DNA of 58,835 bases from JACMOY01 sp038322575. GTDB taxonomy: Bacteria > Actinomycetota > Actinomycetes > Actinomycetales > Angustibacteraceae. Below are positions 26,522 to 36,608 of this stretch, piece after piece (position 1 is the first letter of the stretch; each line of letters opens with the position of its first letter). Under the pieces are notes generated by a model that was given only the letters and a program-made list of their open reading frames with translations, was not told the DNA's origin and did no database searches. The stretch is taken from positions 1 to 58,835 of the forward strand of contig JBBQGB010000015.1 in the NCBI GenBank assembly GCA_038322575.1. Direction: 5' to 3'. The position numbers were made by a program, and so were the translations under genes.

Positions 26522-26947
26522 ATGGCTGACACCGCGCACCCGAACCTGCTCGGTGGCCCTGCGCCCACCCTGCTGCCCGCCGAGCCCGAGCTGACCGTGA
26601 GCCGGGGCCTGGAGGCCGGGACGTCGGCCACCGACCTGGCCGCCGCCCACCCGGCGGCCAGCCTGCCCTGGGCGGTGCTCGCCGAGACGGCGTTGACCCA
26701 GGGCCGGGTGATCGAGGCGTACGCCTACGCGCGCACCGGCTACCACCGCGGCCTGGACGCCCTGCGTCGCGGCGGTTGGAAGGGCCACGGGCCGGTGCCG
26801 TTCGAGCACGTCCCGAACCGCGGGTTCCTGCGCGCGCTGCACGTGCTGGGCCAGGCCGCGGGGGCGATCGGCGAGGACGACGAGGCCCGGCGCTGCGTGA
26901 GCCTCCTCGCCGACTGCGACCCGGCGGCCGCAGCCGCGCTGGCCTGA
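26522..26947 (+). CDS. DUF3151 family protein
   Basis: 141 aa. The sequence LLGGPAPTLLPAEPELTVSR, AAAHPAASLPWAVLAE and EAYAYARTGYHRGLDALRRG, with VPNRGFLRALHVLGQAAGAIGEDDEA, is typical of the actinobacterial DUF3151 family, a helical cytosolic protein of unknown role. The start is ATG 26522 just after a G-rich stretch. The family is commonly found between fbaA and purA, as here. A strong hairpin follows the stop. Confidence 0.92.
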   Translation: MADTAHPNLLGGPAPTLLPAEPELTVSRGLEAGTSATDLAAAHPAASLPWAVLAETALTQGRVIEAYAYARTGYHRGLDALRRGGWKGHGPVPFEHVPNRGFLRALHVLGQAAGAIGEDDEARRCVSLLADCDPAAAAALA

Positions 26948-26970
26948 GCAGCGCCCCCGGGGAGCCGCAG

Positions 26971-26998
26971 GGGGCACCGGGCCGCGGCCCGGTGCCCC
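26971..26998 (+). terminator. Hairpin terminator after the DUF3151 gene
   Basis: A perfect 28-base palindrome: GGGGCACCGGGCC followed by its complement, 24 bp past the stop codon. No T tract follows, which is usual for actinobacterial terminators. Confidence 0.7.
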
Positions 26999-27146
26999 TC
27001 TGACGTCGCGTCCCCGGCGGCCCCCTGCTCCGCCGAGGACAAGCGCACCGGCCCTCGAAGGCGGTTGCCCGTTTGCGCCGTCCCCCACCGCAGCGCAACC
27101 GTGGACGATCATGCCCGCCCCACCGGCGGATAATCGTCTCGAAGAT

Positions 27147-27188
27147 GCCAACGGCAGTAACATGCCAACCATGACATCAACCGTTGGC
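27147..27188 (+). promoter_or_regulatory. Inverted repeat upstream of the LuxR-type regulator
   Basis: GCCAACGG (27147-27154) and CCGTTGGC (27181-27188) are exact complements, and a third half-site ATGCCAACC lies between them. The right arm ends 8 bp before the start codon at 27197. It could be an autoregulatory operator. Confidence 0.35.
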
Positions 27189-27196
27189 GGCATCGC

Positions 27197-28168
27197 GTGA
27201 CGTCGGTCCTCGCCGCCTTCGGCCTGGGTGAGGACGGTGAGCTGCTCTACCGTCGCGTCCTGCGCACGATCGGGCAGGACGCCGACCGCCACCGCGCCGG
27301 TCTGGCCTGGACCACCGAGCGCTTCGAGGCCGCCCGCGACGCGCTGGTCGCCGTCCGGCTGCTGCGGGTCGACCCGGACGGGATGCTCGCGGCCGACCAC
27401 CCCCGCACCTCGATCTCGCGCCTGGTCGACCGCGAGAGCGCCCGGCTGGACCTGCGTCGTCGCGAGCTGGACGACGTGCGCGCGGCGGTCAGCGAGTTCG
27501 CCGCCGACCACCGGGCCGGCCGCGGCGGCGAGATCGCCCCCACCTCGATCGAGGTGCTGCCGGTCGACGTCGAGGAGGTCCTGCGCACGACGTCCGGCGT
27601 GGTCCGGGCCGTCCACCTGGACGTCGCCTCCGGCCCGGTCACCGACCTGGCCGTGCTGCGGCTGATCCGCGGGCAGATGGCGCAGGGCCGCGAGGTCCGC
27701 TCGATCTACCCGGTGGCCGTCCTGGACGACGCGGGTCTGCTGGACTGGGTCGGCGAGTGGGCCGCCGCCGGCGAGCAGCAGCGGGTCGTCGAGAAGGTCG
27801 CGCACGAGTTCGTCGTGTTCGGCGACGAGGCGGTCATCGCGCCGCCGCACTGGGGCTCGACCGAGGGTGGCACGGTCGTCATCCGCCTGCCCCTGCTGGT
27901 GCAGGCGTTCGGACGGCTGTTCGAGGACGCCTGGGCGAGCGGGCTGCCGGTGCCGCGGGCCAGCGACAGCGGGGACGTCGGCACGCGCCTGCTCACGCTG
28001 CTGGCCGCCGGCTTCAAGGACGAGGCGATCGCGCGCTACCTGGGGGTCGGCGTCCGGACGGTGCGTCGGCGGGTCGCCGAGTCGATGGACGAGCTCGGCG
28101 TCCGCACCCGGTTCCAGCTCGGGGTGGCGGCCGAGCGCCGCTCGCTCCTCGGGCGCCCCCGCCGGTAG
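27197..28168 (+). CDS. LuxR-type helix-turn-helix transcriptional regulator
   Basis: 323 aa, GTG start. The N-terminal region resembles a TrmB-like winged helix (LLYRRVLRTIGQDADRHRAGL), followed by a helical linker, a middle ligand-sensing domain, and a C-terminal LuxR/GerE HTH: LLTLLAAGFKDEAIARYLGVGVRTVRRRV (about residues 265-293). The regulatory target is not known. It is 62 bp upstream of purA on the same strand. A paralogue with the same order of domains is encoded at 33050-34051, divergent from purD, so both may be tied to purine genes. Confidence 0.9.
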   Translation: MTSVLAAFGLGEDGELLYRRVLRTIGQDADRHRAGLAWTTERFEAARDALVAVRLLRVDPDGMLAADHPRTSISRLVDRESARLDLRRRELDDVRAAVSEFAADHRAGRGGEIAPTSIEVLPVDVEEVLRTTSGVVRAVHLDVASGPVTDLAVLRLIRGQMAQGREVRSIYPVAVLDDAGLLDWVGEWAAAGEQQRVVEKVAHEFVVFGDEAVIAPPHWGSTEGGTVVIRLPLLVQAFGRLFEDAWASGLPVPRASDSGDVGTRLLTLLAAGFKDEAIARYLGVGVRTVRRRVAESMDELGVRTRFQLGVAAERRSLLGRPRR

Positions 28169-28230
28169 CCTCGGCCCGGCCCGACCGCACAGGACACCGA
28201 CCACCTCCCAGCAGGAAGCAGGTGCAGAGC

Positions 28231-29517
28231 ATGCCCGCGATCGTTCTCGTCGGCGCCCAGTGGGGTGACGAGGGCAAGGGCAAGGCGACCGACCTGCTCG
28301 GCAGCCGCGTCGACTACGTCGTGAAGTTCAACGGTGGCAACAACGCCGGACACACGGTCGTCATCGGCGACGAGACGTACGCCCTGCACCTGCTGCCGTC
28401 CGGGATCCTGACCCCCGGCTGCGTCCCCGTGATCGGCAACGGGGTGGTCATCGACCTCGCCGTCCTGTTCGAGGAGCTCGAGGGCCTGCAGGCGCGTGGC
28501 ATCGACACCTCCCGGCTGGTGGTCAGCGCCGACGCGCACGTCATCCCGCCGTACAACCGGGTGCTCGACAAGGTGACCGAGCGGTTCCTGGGCAGCAAGC
28601 GCATCGGCACGACCGGCCGCGGCATCGGCCCGACGTACGCCGACAAGATGAACCGCGTCGGCATCCGGGTGCAGGACCTGTTCGACGAGGGCATCCTGCG
28701 GCAGAAGGTCGAGGCGGCCCTCGAGCTGAAGAACCAGCTGCTGGCCAAGGTCTACAACCGTCGGGCCATCACCGTCGACGAGGTCGTCGACGAGCTGCTC
28801 GCCCACGCAGAACCGTTGCGCCCCATGGTGGTCGACACCAGCCTGCTGCTCGAGCGGGCGCTGGACGACGGCAGGACCGTGCTGCTCGAGGCCGGCCAGG
28901 CCACGCTGCTCGACGTCGACCACGGCACCTACCCGTTCGTCACGTCGTCCAGCGCGACCGCCGGCGGCGCGTGCACCGGCTCGGGCATCCCGCCCACCCG
29001 CGTCGACGGCGTCGTCGCGATCCTCAAGGCGTACACGACGCGCGTGGGCGAGGGTCCGTTCCCGACCGAGCTGCACGACGACATGGGCGAGTTCCTGCGC
29101 AAGACCGGCGGCGAGTACGGCACGACCACCGGCCGCCCGAGGCGGTGCGGCTGGTTCGACGCCGTCATCGGCCGCTACGCCAAGCGCATCAACGGGGTCA
29201 CCGACTTCGTCATCACCAAGCTCGACGTCCTGTCCGGTCTCGAGACGGTGCCGGTCTGCGTGGCGTACGACGTCGACGGGGTTCGCCACGACGAGATGCC
29301 GATGACGCAGTCCGACTTCCACCACGCCAAGCCCATCTACGAGGACTTCCCCGGCTGGTGGGAGGACATCTCGGCCGCGCGCACCTTCGAGGACCTGCCG
29401 GTCAACGCCCAGCGCTACGTGCTGGCGATCGAGGAGATGGTCGGTCAGCGCGTCTCGGCGATCGGCGTCGGGCCCGGCCGCGACGCCATCATCAGCCGGC
29501 ACGACCTGCTGGGGTGA
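28231..29517 (+). CDS. purA: Adenylosuccinate synthetase
   Basis: 428 aa, full length. The GTP-binding P-loop GAQWGDEGKGKATDLLG is at the N-terminus, with the IMP/GTP-site residues in FNGGNNAGHTV, GTTGRGIGPTYADK, TSSSATAGGACTGSGIPP, TTTGRPRRCGWFD and TKLDVLSGLE. It joins IMP and aspartate using GTP, the committed step to AMP. The start is ATG 28231. Its stop overlaps the acetyltransferase gene by 4 bp. Confidence 0.97.
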   Translation: MPAIVLVGAQWGDEGKGKATDLLGSRVDYVVKFNGGNNAGHTVVIGDETYALHLLPSGILTPGCVPVIGNGVVIDLAVLFEELEGLQARGIDTSRLVVSADAHVIPPYNRVLDKVTERFLGSKRIGTTGRGIGPTYADKMNRVGIRVQDLFDEGILRQKVEAALELKNQLLAKVYNRRAITVDEVVDELLAHAEPLRPMVVDTSLLLERALDDGRTVLLEAGQATLLDVDHGTYPFVTSSSATAGGACTGSGIPPTRVDGVVAILKAYTTRVGEGPFPTELHDDMGEFLRKTGGEYGTTTGRPRRCGWFDAVIGRYAKRINGVTDFVITKLDVLSGLETVPVCVAYDVDGVRHDEMPMTQSDFHHAKPIYEDFPGWWEDISAARTFEDLPVNAQRYVLAIEEMVGQRVSAIGVGPGRDAIISRHDLLG

Positions 29518-30122
29518 GCGCCACACCCCCGGACGGGCGCAGCCTGCTCGGCACCGTCGTCCGCCTCGACCCCCTCGTGCCGGACGACGCCACCGCGCTG
29601 TTCGCGGCCCTGGACGACGCGCGGGTCTGGGCGTCCGGGTACGCCGGCGGGCCGGCCGCGCGTCCCACCGACGTCGCGGCGATGCGGCCCTGGGTCGAAA
29701 AGCTGCTGACGTTCACCGACCAGGTGCCGTACGTCGTGCGCCTGGTCGGCGGTGGGGCGGTCGTCGGCACCACCACCCTGGGCGAGGTCGACCTCGCCAA
29801 CGAGAGCGCGCACCTGGGCTGGACGGCGTACGCGCCGGCGGTGTGGGGCACGGGCGTCAACCCCGAGTGCAAGCTGCTGCTGCTCGGGCACGCGTTCGAG
29901 GACTGCGGGTTCGGCCGGGTCAAGATCCAGACCGACGCGGTCAACGAGCGCTCGCAGGCGGCGATCGCCAAGCTGGGCGCCACCCGCGAGGGCGTCCTGA
30001 GACGACACATCCGGCGGGCCGACGGCACGTTCCGCGACACGGTGGTGTTCTCGGTGCTGCGCGAGGAGTGGCCCGGTGTGCGCGCGGGGCTGCTCGCCCG
30101 AGTGCGAGAGCATCGGGTGTGA
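29514..30122 (+). CDS. GNAT-family N-acetyltransferase (RimJ/RimL-like)
   Basis: 202 aa, GTG start in a 4-bp overlap with purA. The sequence has the RimJ/RimL-like GNAT order: GTVVRLDPLVPDDATALFAAL, GTTTLGEVDLANESAHLGWTAYAPAVWGTG, and ERSQAAIAKLGATREGVLRRHIRRADGTFRDTVVFSVL. It should acetylate an amino group on a protein terminus, amino acid or small molecule; the substrate is unknown. The acetyl-CoA loop is the weak WGTGVNPE form seen in this subgroup. Its stop overlaps the helicase start by 3 bp. Confidence 0.9.
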   Translation: MSATPPDGRSLLGTVVRLDPLVPDDATALFAALDDARVWASGYAGGPAARPTDVAAMRPWVEKLLTFTDQVPYVVRLVGGGAVVGTTTLGEVDLANESAHLGWTAYAPAVWGTGVNPECKLLLLGHAFEDCGFGRVKIQTDAVNERSQAAIAKLGATREGVLRRHIRRADGTFRDTVVFSVLREEWPGVRAGLLARVREHRV

Positions 30123-31801
30123 CCACCGAGCCCGACCCCACGACGTTCGCCGACCTGGGCCTGCGCCCCGAGCTGCTCGCCGCCCTGGACGCCCTGGGCT
30201 ACGAGGAGCCGACGCCGATCCAGCGCGAGGCGATCGGCCCGATGCTGGCCGGCCAGGACGTGCTGGGCCAGGCCGCCACGGGCACCGGCAAGACGGCGGC
30301 CTTCGCGCTGCCGCTGCTGCACCGGCTGCCCGCCGACCGCGGCCGCAGCGGACCGTTCGCCCTGGTGCTGGTGCCGACCCGTGAGCTCTGCATGCAGGTC
30401 AGCGAGGCGCTGCACCGCTACGGCAAGCAGATCGGCGCGCGGGTGCTGCCGATCTACGGCGGGCAGCCGATCGGCCGCCAGCTGCGCGAGCTCGAGCGCG
30501 GTGTCGACGTCGTCGTCGCGACGCCGGGCCGGGCCGTCGACCACCTCGCGCGCGGCACGATGGACCTGTCCGGCGTTGCCGTCGTGGTGCTCGACGAGGC
30601 CGACGAGATGCTCGACATGGGCTTCGCCGAGGACCTCGAGACGATCCTGTCCGGCACTCCCAAGGAGCGCCAGACGCTGCTGTTCTCGGCCACGATGCCC
30701 GCGCGGATCAACGGGATCGCCCGCCGCCACCTGCGCGACCCGGTGCGGATCCAGGTCGAGCGCGACCTGCCGGCGTCCGGGGCGCCGCCGCTGGTGCGGC
30801 AGACGGCGTACGTCGTCGGCCGGGCCCACAAGGCGGCTGCCCTCGGTCGCATCCTGGACGTCGAGTCGCCCACCGCGGCGATCGTGTTCTGCCGCACCCG
30901 CGAGCAGGTCGACGAGCTGACCGAGACGATGAACGGCCGCGGCTACCGCGCCGAGGCGCTGCACGGCGGCATGAACCAGGAGCAGCGCGACCGCGTCATG
31001 GGCCGCGTGCGCGCCGCGACCGCCGACCTGCTGGTGGCCACCGACGTCGCCGCCCGCGGTCTGGACGTCGAGCACCTGACCCACGTCGTCAACTACGAGG
31101 TGCCGTCGGCGCCGGAGTCCTACGTCCACCGGATCGGCCGCGTCGGGCGGGCCGGGCGCGAGGGCGTGGCCATCACCTTGGCCGAGCCGCGCGAGCACCG
31201 GATGCTCAAGACGATCGAGCGCGTCACCGGCCAGCGGATCAAGGTCGAGAAGGTGCCGACCACGGCCGACCTGCAGGCCCGCCGGCTCGAGCTGACCCGC
31301 GCCGCCCTGCACGAGATCCTGCTCGAGGACCACCTCGACGACTACCGGGTCGTGGTCGAGACGCTCAGCGACGACTTCGACGTCATGCAGGTGGCGCTCG
31401 CGGCGGTCAAGCTGGCCCACCAGGCCGGCGGCGGCACCAGCGGGGACGACGACATCCCCGAGGCCGCCCTGCCGCGCGCCGACCGCACCGAACCCGTCGG
31501 CAGCCGGCCGCCCCGCGAGGGCGCCGGGCGCAAGAGCCGTCAGCCCGCCGCCGGCCGCACCCGGCTCTACCTCGCCCTCGGACGACGCGACGGCGTCCGC
31601 CCGCAGGACGTCGTGGGCGCCATCGCCGGCGAGACCCCGCTGTCGGGGCGCGACATCGGCTCGATCGAGATCACCGAGACGTTCACCCTCGTCGAGGTGC
31701 CCGAGGAGCAGGCCTCGATCGTGGTCGACGCGCTGAACGCCACCCGGGTCAAGGGCCGCAAACCCAAGGCGCGTCGCGATCGGGACGTCCCGCGCCGCTG
31801 A
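30119..31801 (+). CDS. DEAD-box RNA helicase (DeaD/CsdA-like)
   Basis: 560 aa, GTG 30119 coupled to the preceding stop. Motifs: LGLRPELLAALDALGYEEPTPIQREAI (Q motif), ATGTGKTAAFALP (I), PTRELCMQ (Ia), VLDEADEMLDMGF (II), FSATMP (III), IVFCRTREQV, TDVAARGLDV (V) and YVHRIGRVGRAGREG (VI). The C-terminal 110 residues form a DbpA-like RNA-binding domain (RTRLYLALGRRDGVRPQDVVGAIAGE). It unwinds short RNA duplexes in ribosome assembly or mRNA decay. A Glu/Asp-rich, low-complexity stretch precedes the RNA-binding domain. Confidence 0.95.
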   Translation: MTTEPDPTTFADLGLRPELLAALDALGYEEPTPIQREAIGPMLAGQDVLGQAATGTGKTAAFALPLLHRLPADRGRSGPFALVLVPTRELCMQVSEALHRYGKQIGARVLPIYGGQPIGRQLRELERGVDVVVATPGRAVDHLARGTMDLSGVAVVVLDEADEMLDMGFAEDLETILSGTPKERQTLLFSATMPARINGIARRHLRDPVRIQVERDLPASGAPPLVRQTAYVVGRAHKAAALGRILDVESPTAAIVFCRTREQVDELTETMNGRGYRAEALHGGMNQEQRDRVMGRVRAATADLLVATDVAARGLDVEHLTHVVNYEVPSAPESYVHRIGRVGRAGREGVAITLAEPREHRMLKTIERVTGQRIKVEKVPTTADLQARRLELTRAALHEILLEDHLDDYRVVVETLSDDFDVMQVALAAVKLAHQAGGGTSGDDDIPEAALPRADRTEPVGSRPPREGAGRKSRQPAAGRTRLYLALGRRDGVRPQDVVGAIAGETPLSGRDIGSIEITETFTLVEVPEEQASIVVDALNATRVKGRKPKARRDRDVPRR

Positions 31802-31827
31802 CCGGGGGCCCGTGCCAGCATGGGGGC

Positions 31828-33012
31828 ATGGCCACCGACGTCCGCCGCACCCCGCCCCTCGAGCTGCTGAACCTGTCGGCGCTGCTCACCGACGACGAGC
31901 GCGACATCGGCGCGTCGGTGCGCGCCATGGTCGACGAGCACGTGCGCCCGAACGTCGCGCGCTGGTTCGAGGAGGGCACCCTGCCGGCCCGCGAGCTCGC
32001 GCTCGAGTTCGGCCGGCTCGGTGTGCTGGGCATGCACCTCGAGGGCTACGGCTGCGCGGGCCTGAACGCCACCGCGTACGGCGTCGCGGCGATGGAGATC
32101 GAGGCCGCCGACTCGGGTGTGCGGTCGATGGTGTCGGTGCAGGGCAGCCTCGCGATGTACGCGATCCACGCGTTCGGCAACGAGGAGCAGCGCCAGCAGT
32201 GGCTGCCGCGGATGGCCACGGGCGAGGCGCTCGGCTGCTTCGGCCTGACCGAGGCCGACCACGGGTCGGACCCCAGCGGCATGGCCACCCGCGCCAAGCG
32301 CGACGGCGACGACTGGCTGCTGGACGGGTCGAAGATGTGGATCACCAACGGGTCGGTCGCCGACGTCGCGGTCGTGTGGGCGATGACGGACGACGGGGTG
32401 CGCGGCTTCGTCGTCCCCACCGACACGGCGGGGTTCAGCGCCACCGCGATCAAGCACAAGCTGTCGATGCGCGCCTCGGTCACCAGCGAGCTGGTGCTGG
32501 ACGGCGTCCGGCTGCCGGGCGACGCGGTGCTGCCGGGCGTGCGCGGGCTCAAGGGCCCGCTGTCGTGCCTGACCGAGGCGCGGTTCGGCATCGTGTGGGG
32601 GGTGCTCGGGTCGGCCCGCGACTGCCTCGAGACGGCGATCGAGTACGCCGGGTCGCGCGAGCAGTTCGGCCGCCCCATCGCCGGGTTCCAGCTGACCCAG
32701 AAGAAGCTGGTCGACATGGCGCTCGAGCTCGACAAGGCCTTCCTGCTCGCCCACCACCTCGGTCGCGCCAAGGAGGCCGGGACGGCGACGCCGACGATGG
32801 TCAGCGTCGCCAAGCTGAACAACGTCCGCGAGGCCATCGCGATCGCCCGCGAGTGCCGCACCATCCTGGGCGGCAACGGGATCTCGCTGGAGTACCCCGT
32901 GCTGCGGCACGCCAACAACCTGGAGTCGGTGCTCACCTACGAGGGCACCTCCGAGGTGCACACCCTGGTGGTCGGGCACGCCCTGACCGGCCTGGACGCC
33001 TTCCGCGGCTGA
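31828..33012 (+). CDS. Acyl-CoA dehydrogenase, glutaryl-CoA dehydrogenase type
   Basis: 394 aa. FAD and substrate motifs are GCFGLTEADHGSDPSGMATRA, MWITNGSVADVAVVWA, and the C-terminal CRTILGGNGISLEYPVLRHANNLESVLTYEGTSEVHTL, where Glu of YEGT is the catalytic base of the glutaryl-CoA group. It would oxidise and decarboxylate glutaryl-CoA to crotonyl-CoA in lysine or tryptophan breakdown, passing electrons to ETF. No other genes of that pathway are adjacent. The start is ATG 31828, 26 bp after the helicase gene. Confidence 0.92.
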   Translation: MATDVRRTPPLELLNLSALLTDDERDIGASVRAMVDEHVRPNVARWFEEGTLPARELALEFGRLGVLGMHLEGYGCAGLNATAYGVAAMEIEAADSGVRSMVSVQGSLAMYAIHAFGNEEQRQQWLPRMATGEALGCFGLTEADHGSDPSGMATRAKRDGDDWLLDGSKMWITNGSVADVAVVWAMTDDGVRGFVVPTDTAGFSATAIKHKLSMRASVTSELVLDGVRLPGDAVLPGVRGLKGPLSCLTEARFGIVWGVLGSARDCLETAIEYAGSREQFGRPIAGFQLTQKKLVDMALELDKAFLLAHHLGRAKEAGTATPTMVSVAKLNNVREAIAIARECRTILGGNGISLEYPVLRHANNLESVLTYEGTSEVHTLVVGHALTGLDAFRG

Positions 33013-33049
33013 GGCGCCGGCCGCTGCAGCCGACCGCGGCGGGCTGCTG

Positions 33050-34051
33050 CTACAGCCAGCCGCGGCGCGCCGCCTGGGCGCCTGCCTGGAACCGGGTCTC
33101 GGCCCCGAGCTGGTCGAGCAGCGCGCGCACGCGGCGCTCGACCGTGCGGGTGCTCACGCCCAGCTGGCGGGCGATCGTCTCGTCGGTGGCCCCGCCGGCG
33201 AGCAGCATCAGCACCCGAAGGTCACGGGCCAGCGGGCGGTCGCCCGCGGACGTGAGCGCGGTGCCCTGCTGGCCGAGGGCGCGCGGCAGCGGCACCGCCA
33301 GCCGCCACAGCGTCTCGAAAAGCGTGACGAGGGAGTCCAGCAGCGGCGAGCGTCGCACCAACATCGACCCCCGCCAGCTCTCGTCGACGGTGCGGACGAT
33401 GACCAGTGCGGTGTCGTCGTCGGCGATCAGCATCTTCAGCGGCACCCCGCGCAGCACCCGCATCTGTTCACCCACCGCCAGCAGCTGGTCCAGGGCCGCC
33501 AGCGGCCCGACGTCCTCGACGACGTCGGTGTCGTACACCGACAGGAACTGCACGCCGTCCGCCGCCTGCTGGCGCTGGACGTCGCTGACCGCGTTCTCGG
33601 CGCCGACGTACGGCGGACGGTCCAGCGAGCGGACCCGGGTGCGGGCCCCGCCCATGACCTCGCGGAAGTAGCGGGTGACCTCCTCGCGGCTGGCCAGCAT
33701 CTCGATCGGCTGGTCGGCGCCGCGGGTGCGGGCGCGCGCCCGGTGGTAGATCTCGGCGAGCTCGTCGGCCGTGGCCCGGATCCGGGTCGCCTCGCGCTCG
33801 AGCTGGCCGGCGCGCGCCGGCAGCGTGATGTCCGGCGGCGGCACGTGCCAGCTGCCGTCGCCGTGCACCGTGATCGACCCCTGGCCGGCCATCACGGCCA
33901 GCTCGGCGTCCAGGACGGCCCGGTCGACGCCCAGCACGTGCGCGAGCTCGTTGCGGTCGGCGTCCGGATGGGTGATCAGCGCCAGGTAGGCCCGGGTCGA
34001 CAGGCTGCTACCGGTCCCGCCGTCCAGGGCGGGGGCACCGTCCTCGCTCAT
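33050..34051 (-). CDS. LuxR-type helix-turn-helix transcriptional regulator (paralogue)
   Basis: 333 aa, ATG 34051 preceded by GGGGAGCTCCCG. The layout matches the 27197-28168 protein: an N-terminal winged-helix-like region (LSTRAYLALITHPDADRNELAHVLGV), a middle domain that includes GVPLKMLIADDDTALVIV, and a C-terminal LuxR HTH, VLMLLAGGATDETIARQLGVSTRTVERRVRALLDQLG. It is divergent from purD across a 381-bp region that holds the 6C-like structure. The ligand is unknown. The 3' end is 37 bp from the convergent acyl-CoA dehydrogenase stop. Confidence 0.9.
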   Translation of the reverse strand: MSEDGAPALDGGTGSSLSTRAYLALITHPDADRNELAHVLGVDRAVLDAELAVMAGQGSITVHGDGSWHVPPPDITLPARAGQLEREATRIRATADELAEIYHRARARTRGADQPIEMLASREEVTRYFREVMGGARTRVRSLDRPPYVGAENAVSDVQRQQAADGVQFLSVYDTDVVEDVGPLAALDQLLAVGEQMRVLRGVPLKMLIADDDTALVIVRTVDESWRGSMLVRRSPLLDSLVTLFETLWRLAVPLPRALGQQGTALTSAGDRPLARDLRVLMLLAGGATDETIARQLGVSTRTVERRVRALLDQLGAETRFQAGAQAARRGWL

Positions 34052-34130
34052 CGGGAGCTCCCCTCGTGGCTGGCCCACCGTAGGGTGTCGAGCCCGCCGG
34101 CGTGGTGGGTTTGGCCCGACGTCACCTCCA

Positions 34131-34162
34131 GGTGTGTCGGCTTGACGACAATGGCACACACC
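34131..34162. promoter_or_regulatory. Inverted repeat in the regulator/purD divergent region
   Basis: GGTGTGT (34131-34137) and ACACACC (34156-34162) are exact complements separated by 18 bases, about 80 bp from the regulator start. It could be an operator; no clear -35/-10 pair was assigned. Confidence 0.3.
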
Positions 34163-34230
34163 CGACCGCCGCGCAGGTGGCGCCCGGTGCCGACGTCTGG
34201 CACCGTCGGTACGGCCGGTACGCCGGTCGC

Positions 34231-34316
34231 CGAGGCCCAGGACGCGTCCCCCCACGCAGCCGGCCTCGTGCGCTCAGGACCCCCGTGGGTAGCCCCCCTG
34301 CCCCACGGGGGTCCTG
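34231..34316 (+). ncRNA. 6C-like RNA: two hairpins with six-C loops upstream of purD
   Basis: Hairpin 1: CGAGGCC (34231-34237) pairs with GGCCTCG (34262-34268), and an inner GCGT (34244-34247) pairs with ACGC (34254-34257) around a loop of exactly six C. Hairpin 2: a 15-bp stem, 34275-34289 with 34301-34315, around an 11-base loop containing six C (34293-34298). This two-hairpin, C-loop pattern is the definition of the actinobacterial 6C RNA motif. The usual gene context of 6C is not matched, so identity is uncertain; the region could also be a leader or terminator of purD. Confidence 0.45.
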
Positions 34317-34432
34317 TCACGTCCGGGCTGCCCCGTGCCGGGCGAGGTCGCGCCAGCCCGCGCACAGGATCGGTCCCGCCCGTGCCCGCAGGACCCTGCA
34401 CACCACAGCGCCCTGGGCTAGCCTCGGCGCCC

Positions 34433-35679
<1,247 letters not shown>

Positions 35680-35683
<4 letters not shown>

Positions 35684-36567
35684 GCGGGCTGCCCACGGCC
35701 GCGGCGCTGCCGGGGTACCGGCACGTCTACTCCGGCAAGGTGCGCGACCTGTACGCGCCGCTGGACGACGACAGCCGGCTGCTCGTCGTCGCCACAGACC
35801 GCATGTCGGCGTACGACCACGTCCTGAGCACCCCGATCCCTGACAAGGGGCGGGTGCTCACCCTGCTGTCGCTGTGGTGGTTCGACCGGCTCGCCGACCT
35901 GGTGCCGAACCACCTCGTCGAGGGCCGGGTGCCGGCTGCCGTCGCGGGCAGAGCCGTTCTGGTGCAACGGTTGCAGATGTTCCCGGTCGAGTGCGTGGCG
36001 CGGGGCTACCTGACCGGGTCGGCGCTCGAGGAGTACGCGAGCGGCGGTGCGGTCTGCGGGGTGCCGCTGCCGCCCGGCCTGGTCGACGGCTCGCGCCTGC
36101 CCGACCCGGTGTTCACGCCCGCAACCAAGGCGGCGCTCGGCGACCACGACGAGAACGTCGACTTCGAGCACGTCGTCGCCACCGTGGGCGCCGAGGCCGC
36201 GCGCGAGCTGCGCGCCCTGACGCTCGCGGTCTACGCCCGCGCCGAGCGGATCGCCCGCGACCGCGGCGTCCTGCTCGCCGACACCAAGCTCGAGTTCGGC
36301 GTCGACGCGGACGGTCGCACGGTGCTCGGCGACGAGGTGCTCACCCCCGACTCGTCGCGGTTCTGGCCGGCTGCCTCGTGGGCACCCGGTGGCCCGCAAC
36401 CGTCGTACGACAAGCAGTTCGTGCGCGACTGGCTCACCTCGCCGGCGTCCGGCTGGGACCGGCGGTCCGACAGCCCGCCGCCGCCGCTACCGGCCGACGT
36501 CGTGGCCGCCACCCGCGACCGCTACGTCGAGGCCTACGAGCGGCTCACGGGTCTGGTCTTTGTCTGA
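35680..36567 (+). CDS. purC: Phosphoribosylaminoimidazole-succinocarboxamide synthase
   Basis: 295 aa, GTG start in a 4-bp overlap with purD. SAICAR synthase motifs: YSGKVRDLYAP (nucleotide loop), VVATDRMSAYDHVL, VPNHLV, VECVARGYLTGSALEEY, FTPATKA, DTKLEFGVDADGR and the C-terminal TPDSSRFWPA and YDKQFVRDWL. It is the longer type (about 290-300 aa) seen in actinobacteria. It joins CAIR and aspartate with ATP. Confidence 0.97.
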
Positions 36568-36589
36568 GCCCACCTGGTGTCACTGGTGA

Positions 36590-36595
36590 TACCGT
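36590..36595 (+). promoter_or_regulatory. Possible -10 box of the toxin-antitoxin pair
   Basis: TACCGT fits the actinobacterial TANNNT form and ends 7 bases before GTG 36603, a spacing expected if the mRNA begins at or near the antitoxin start codon. No clear -35 box. Confidence 0.25.
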
Positions 36596-36608
36596 CGGCA
36601 CCGTGCCC

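Larger units (their letters stand above)
34052..34432. other. 381-bp divergent intergenic region of the regulator and purD
   Basis: No open frame with protein-like composition is present. It contains the GGTGTGT/ACACACC inverted repeat and the two C-loop hairpins of the putative 6C-like RNA; nothing else was recognised. No tRNA. Confidence 0.6.

Noticed and set aside
27129..27134. GATAAT as a -10 box for the LuxR-type regulator
   Set aside because: No -35 box at a proper distance; the nearest candidate is 22 bp away.
34142..34147. TTGACG as a -35 box for purD or the 6C-like RNA
   Set aside because: No -10-like sequence follows at 16-18 bp.
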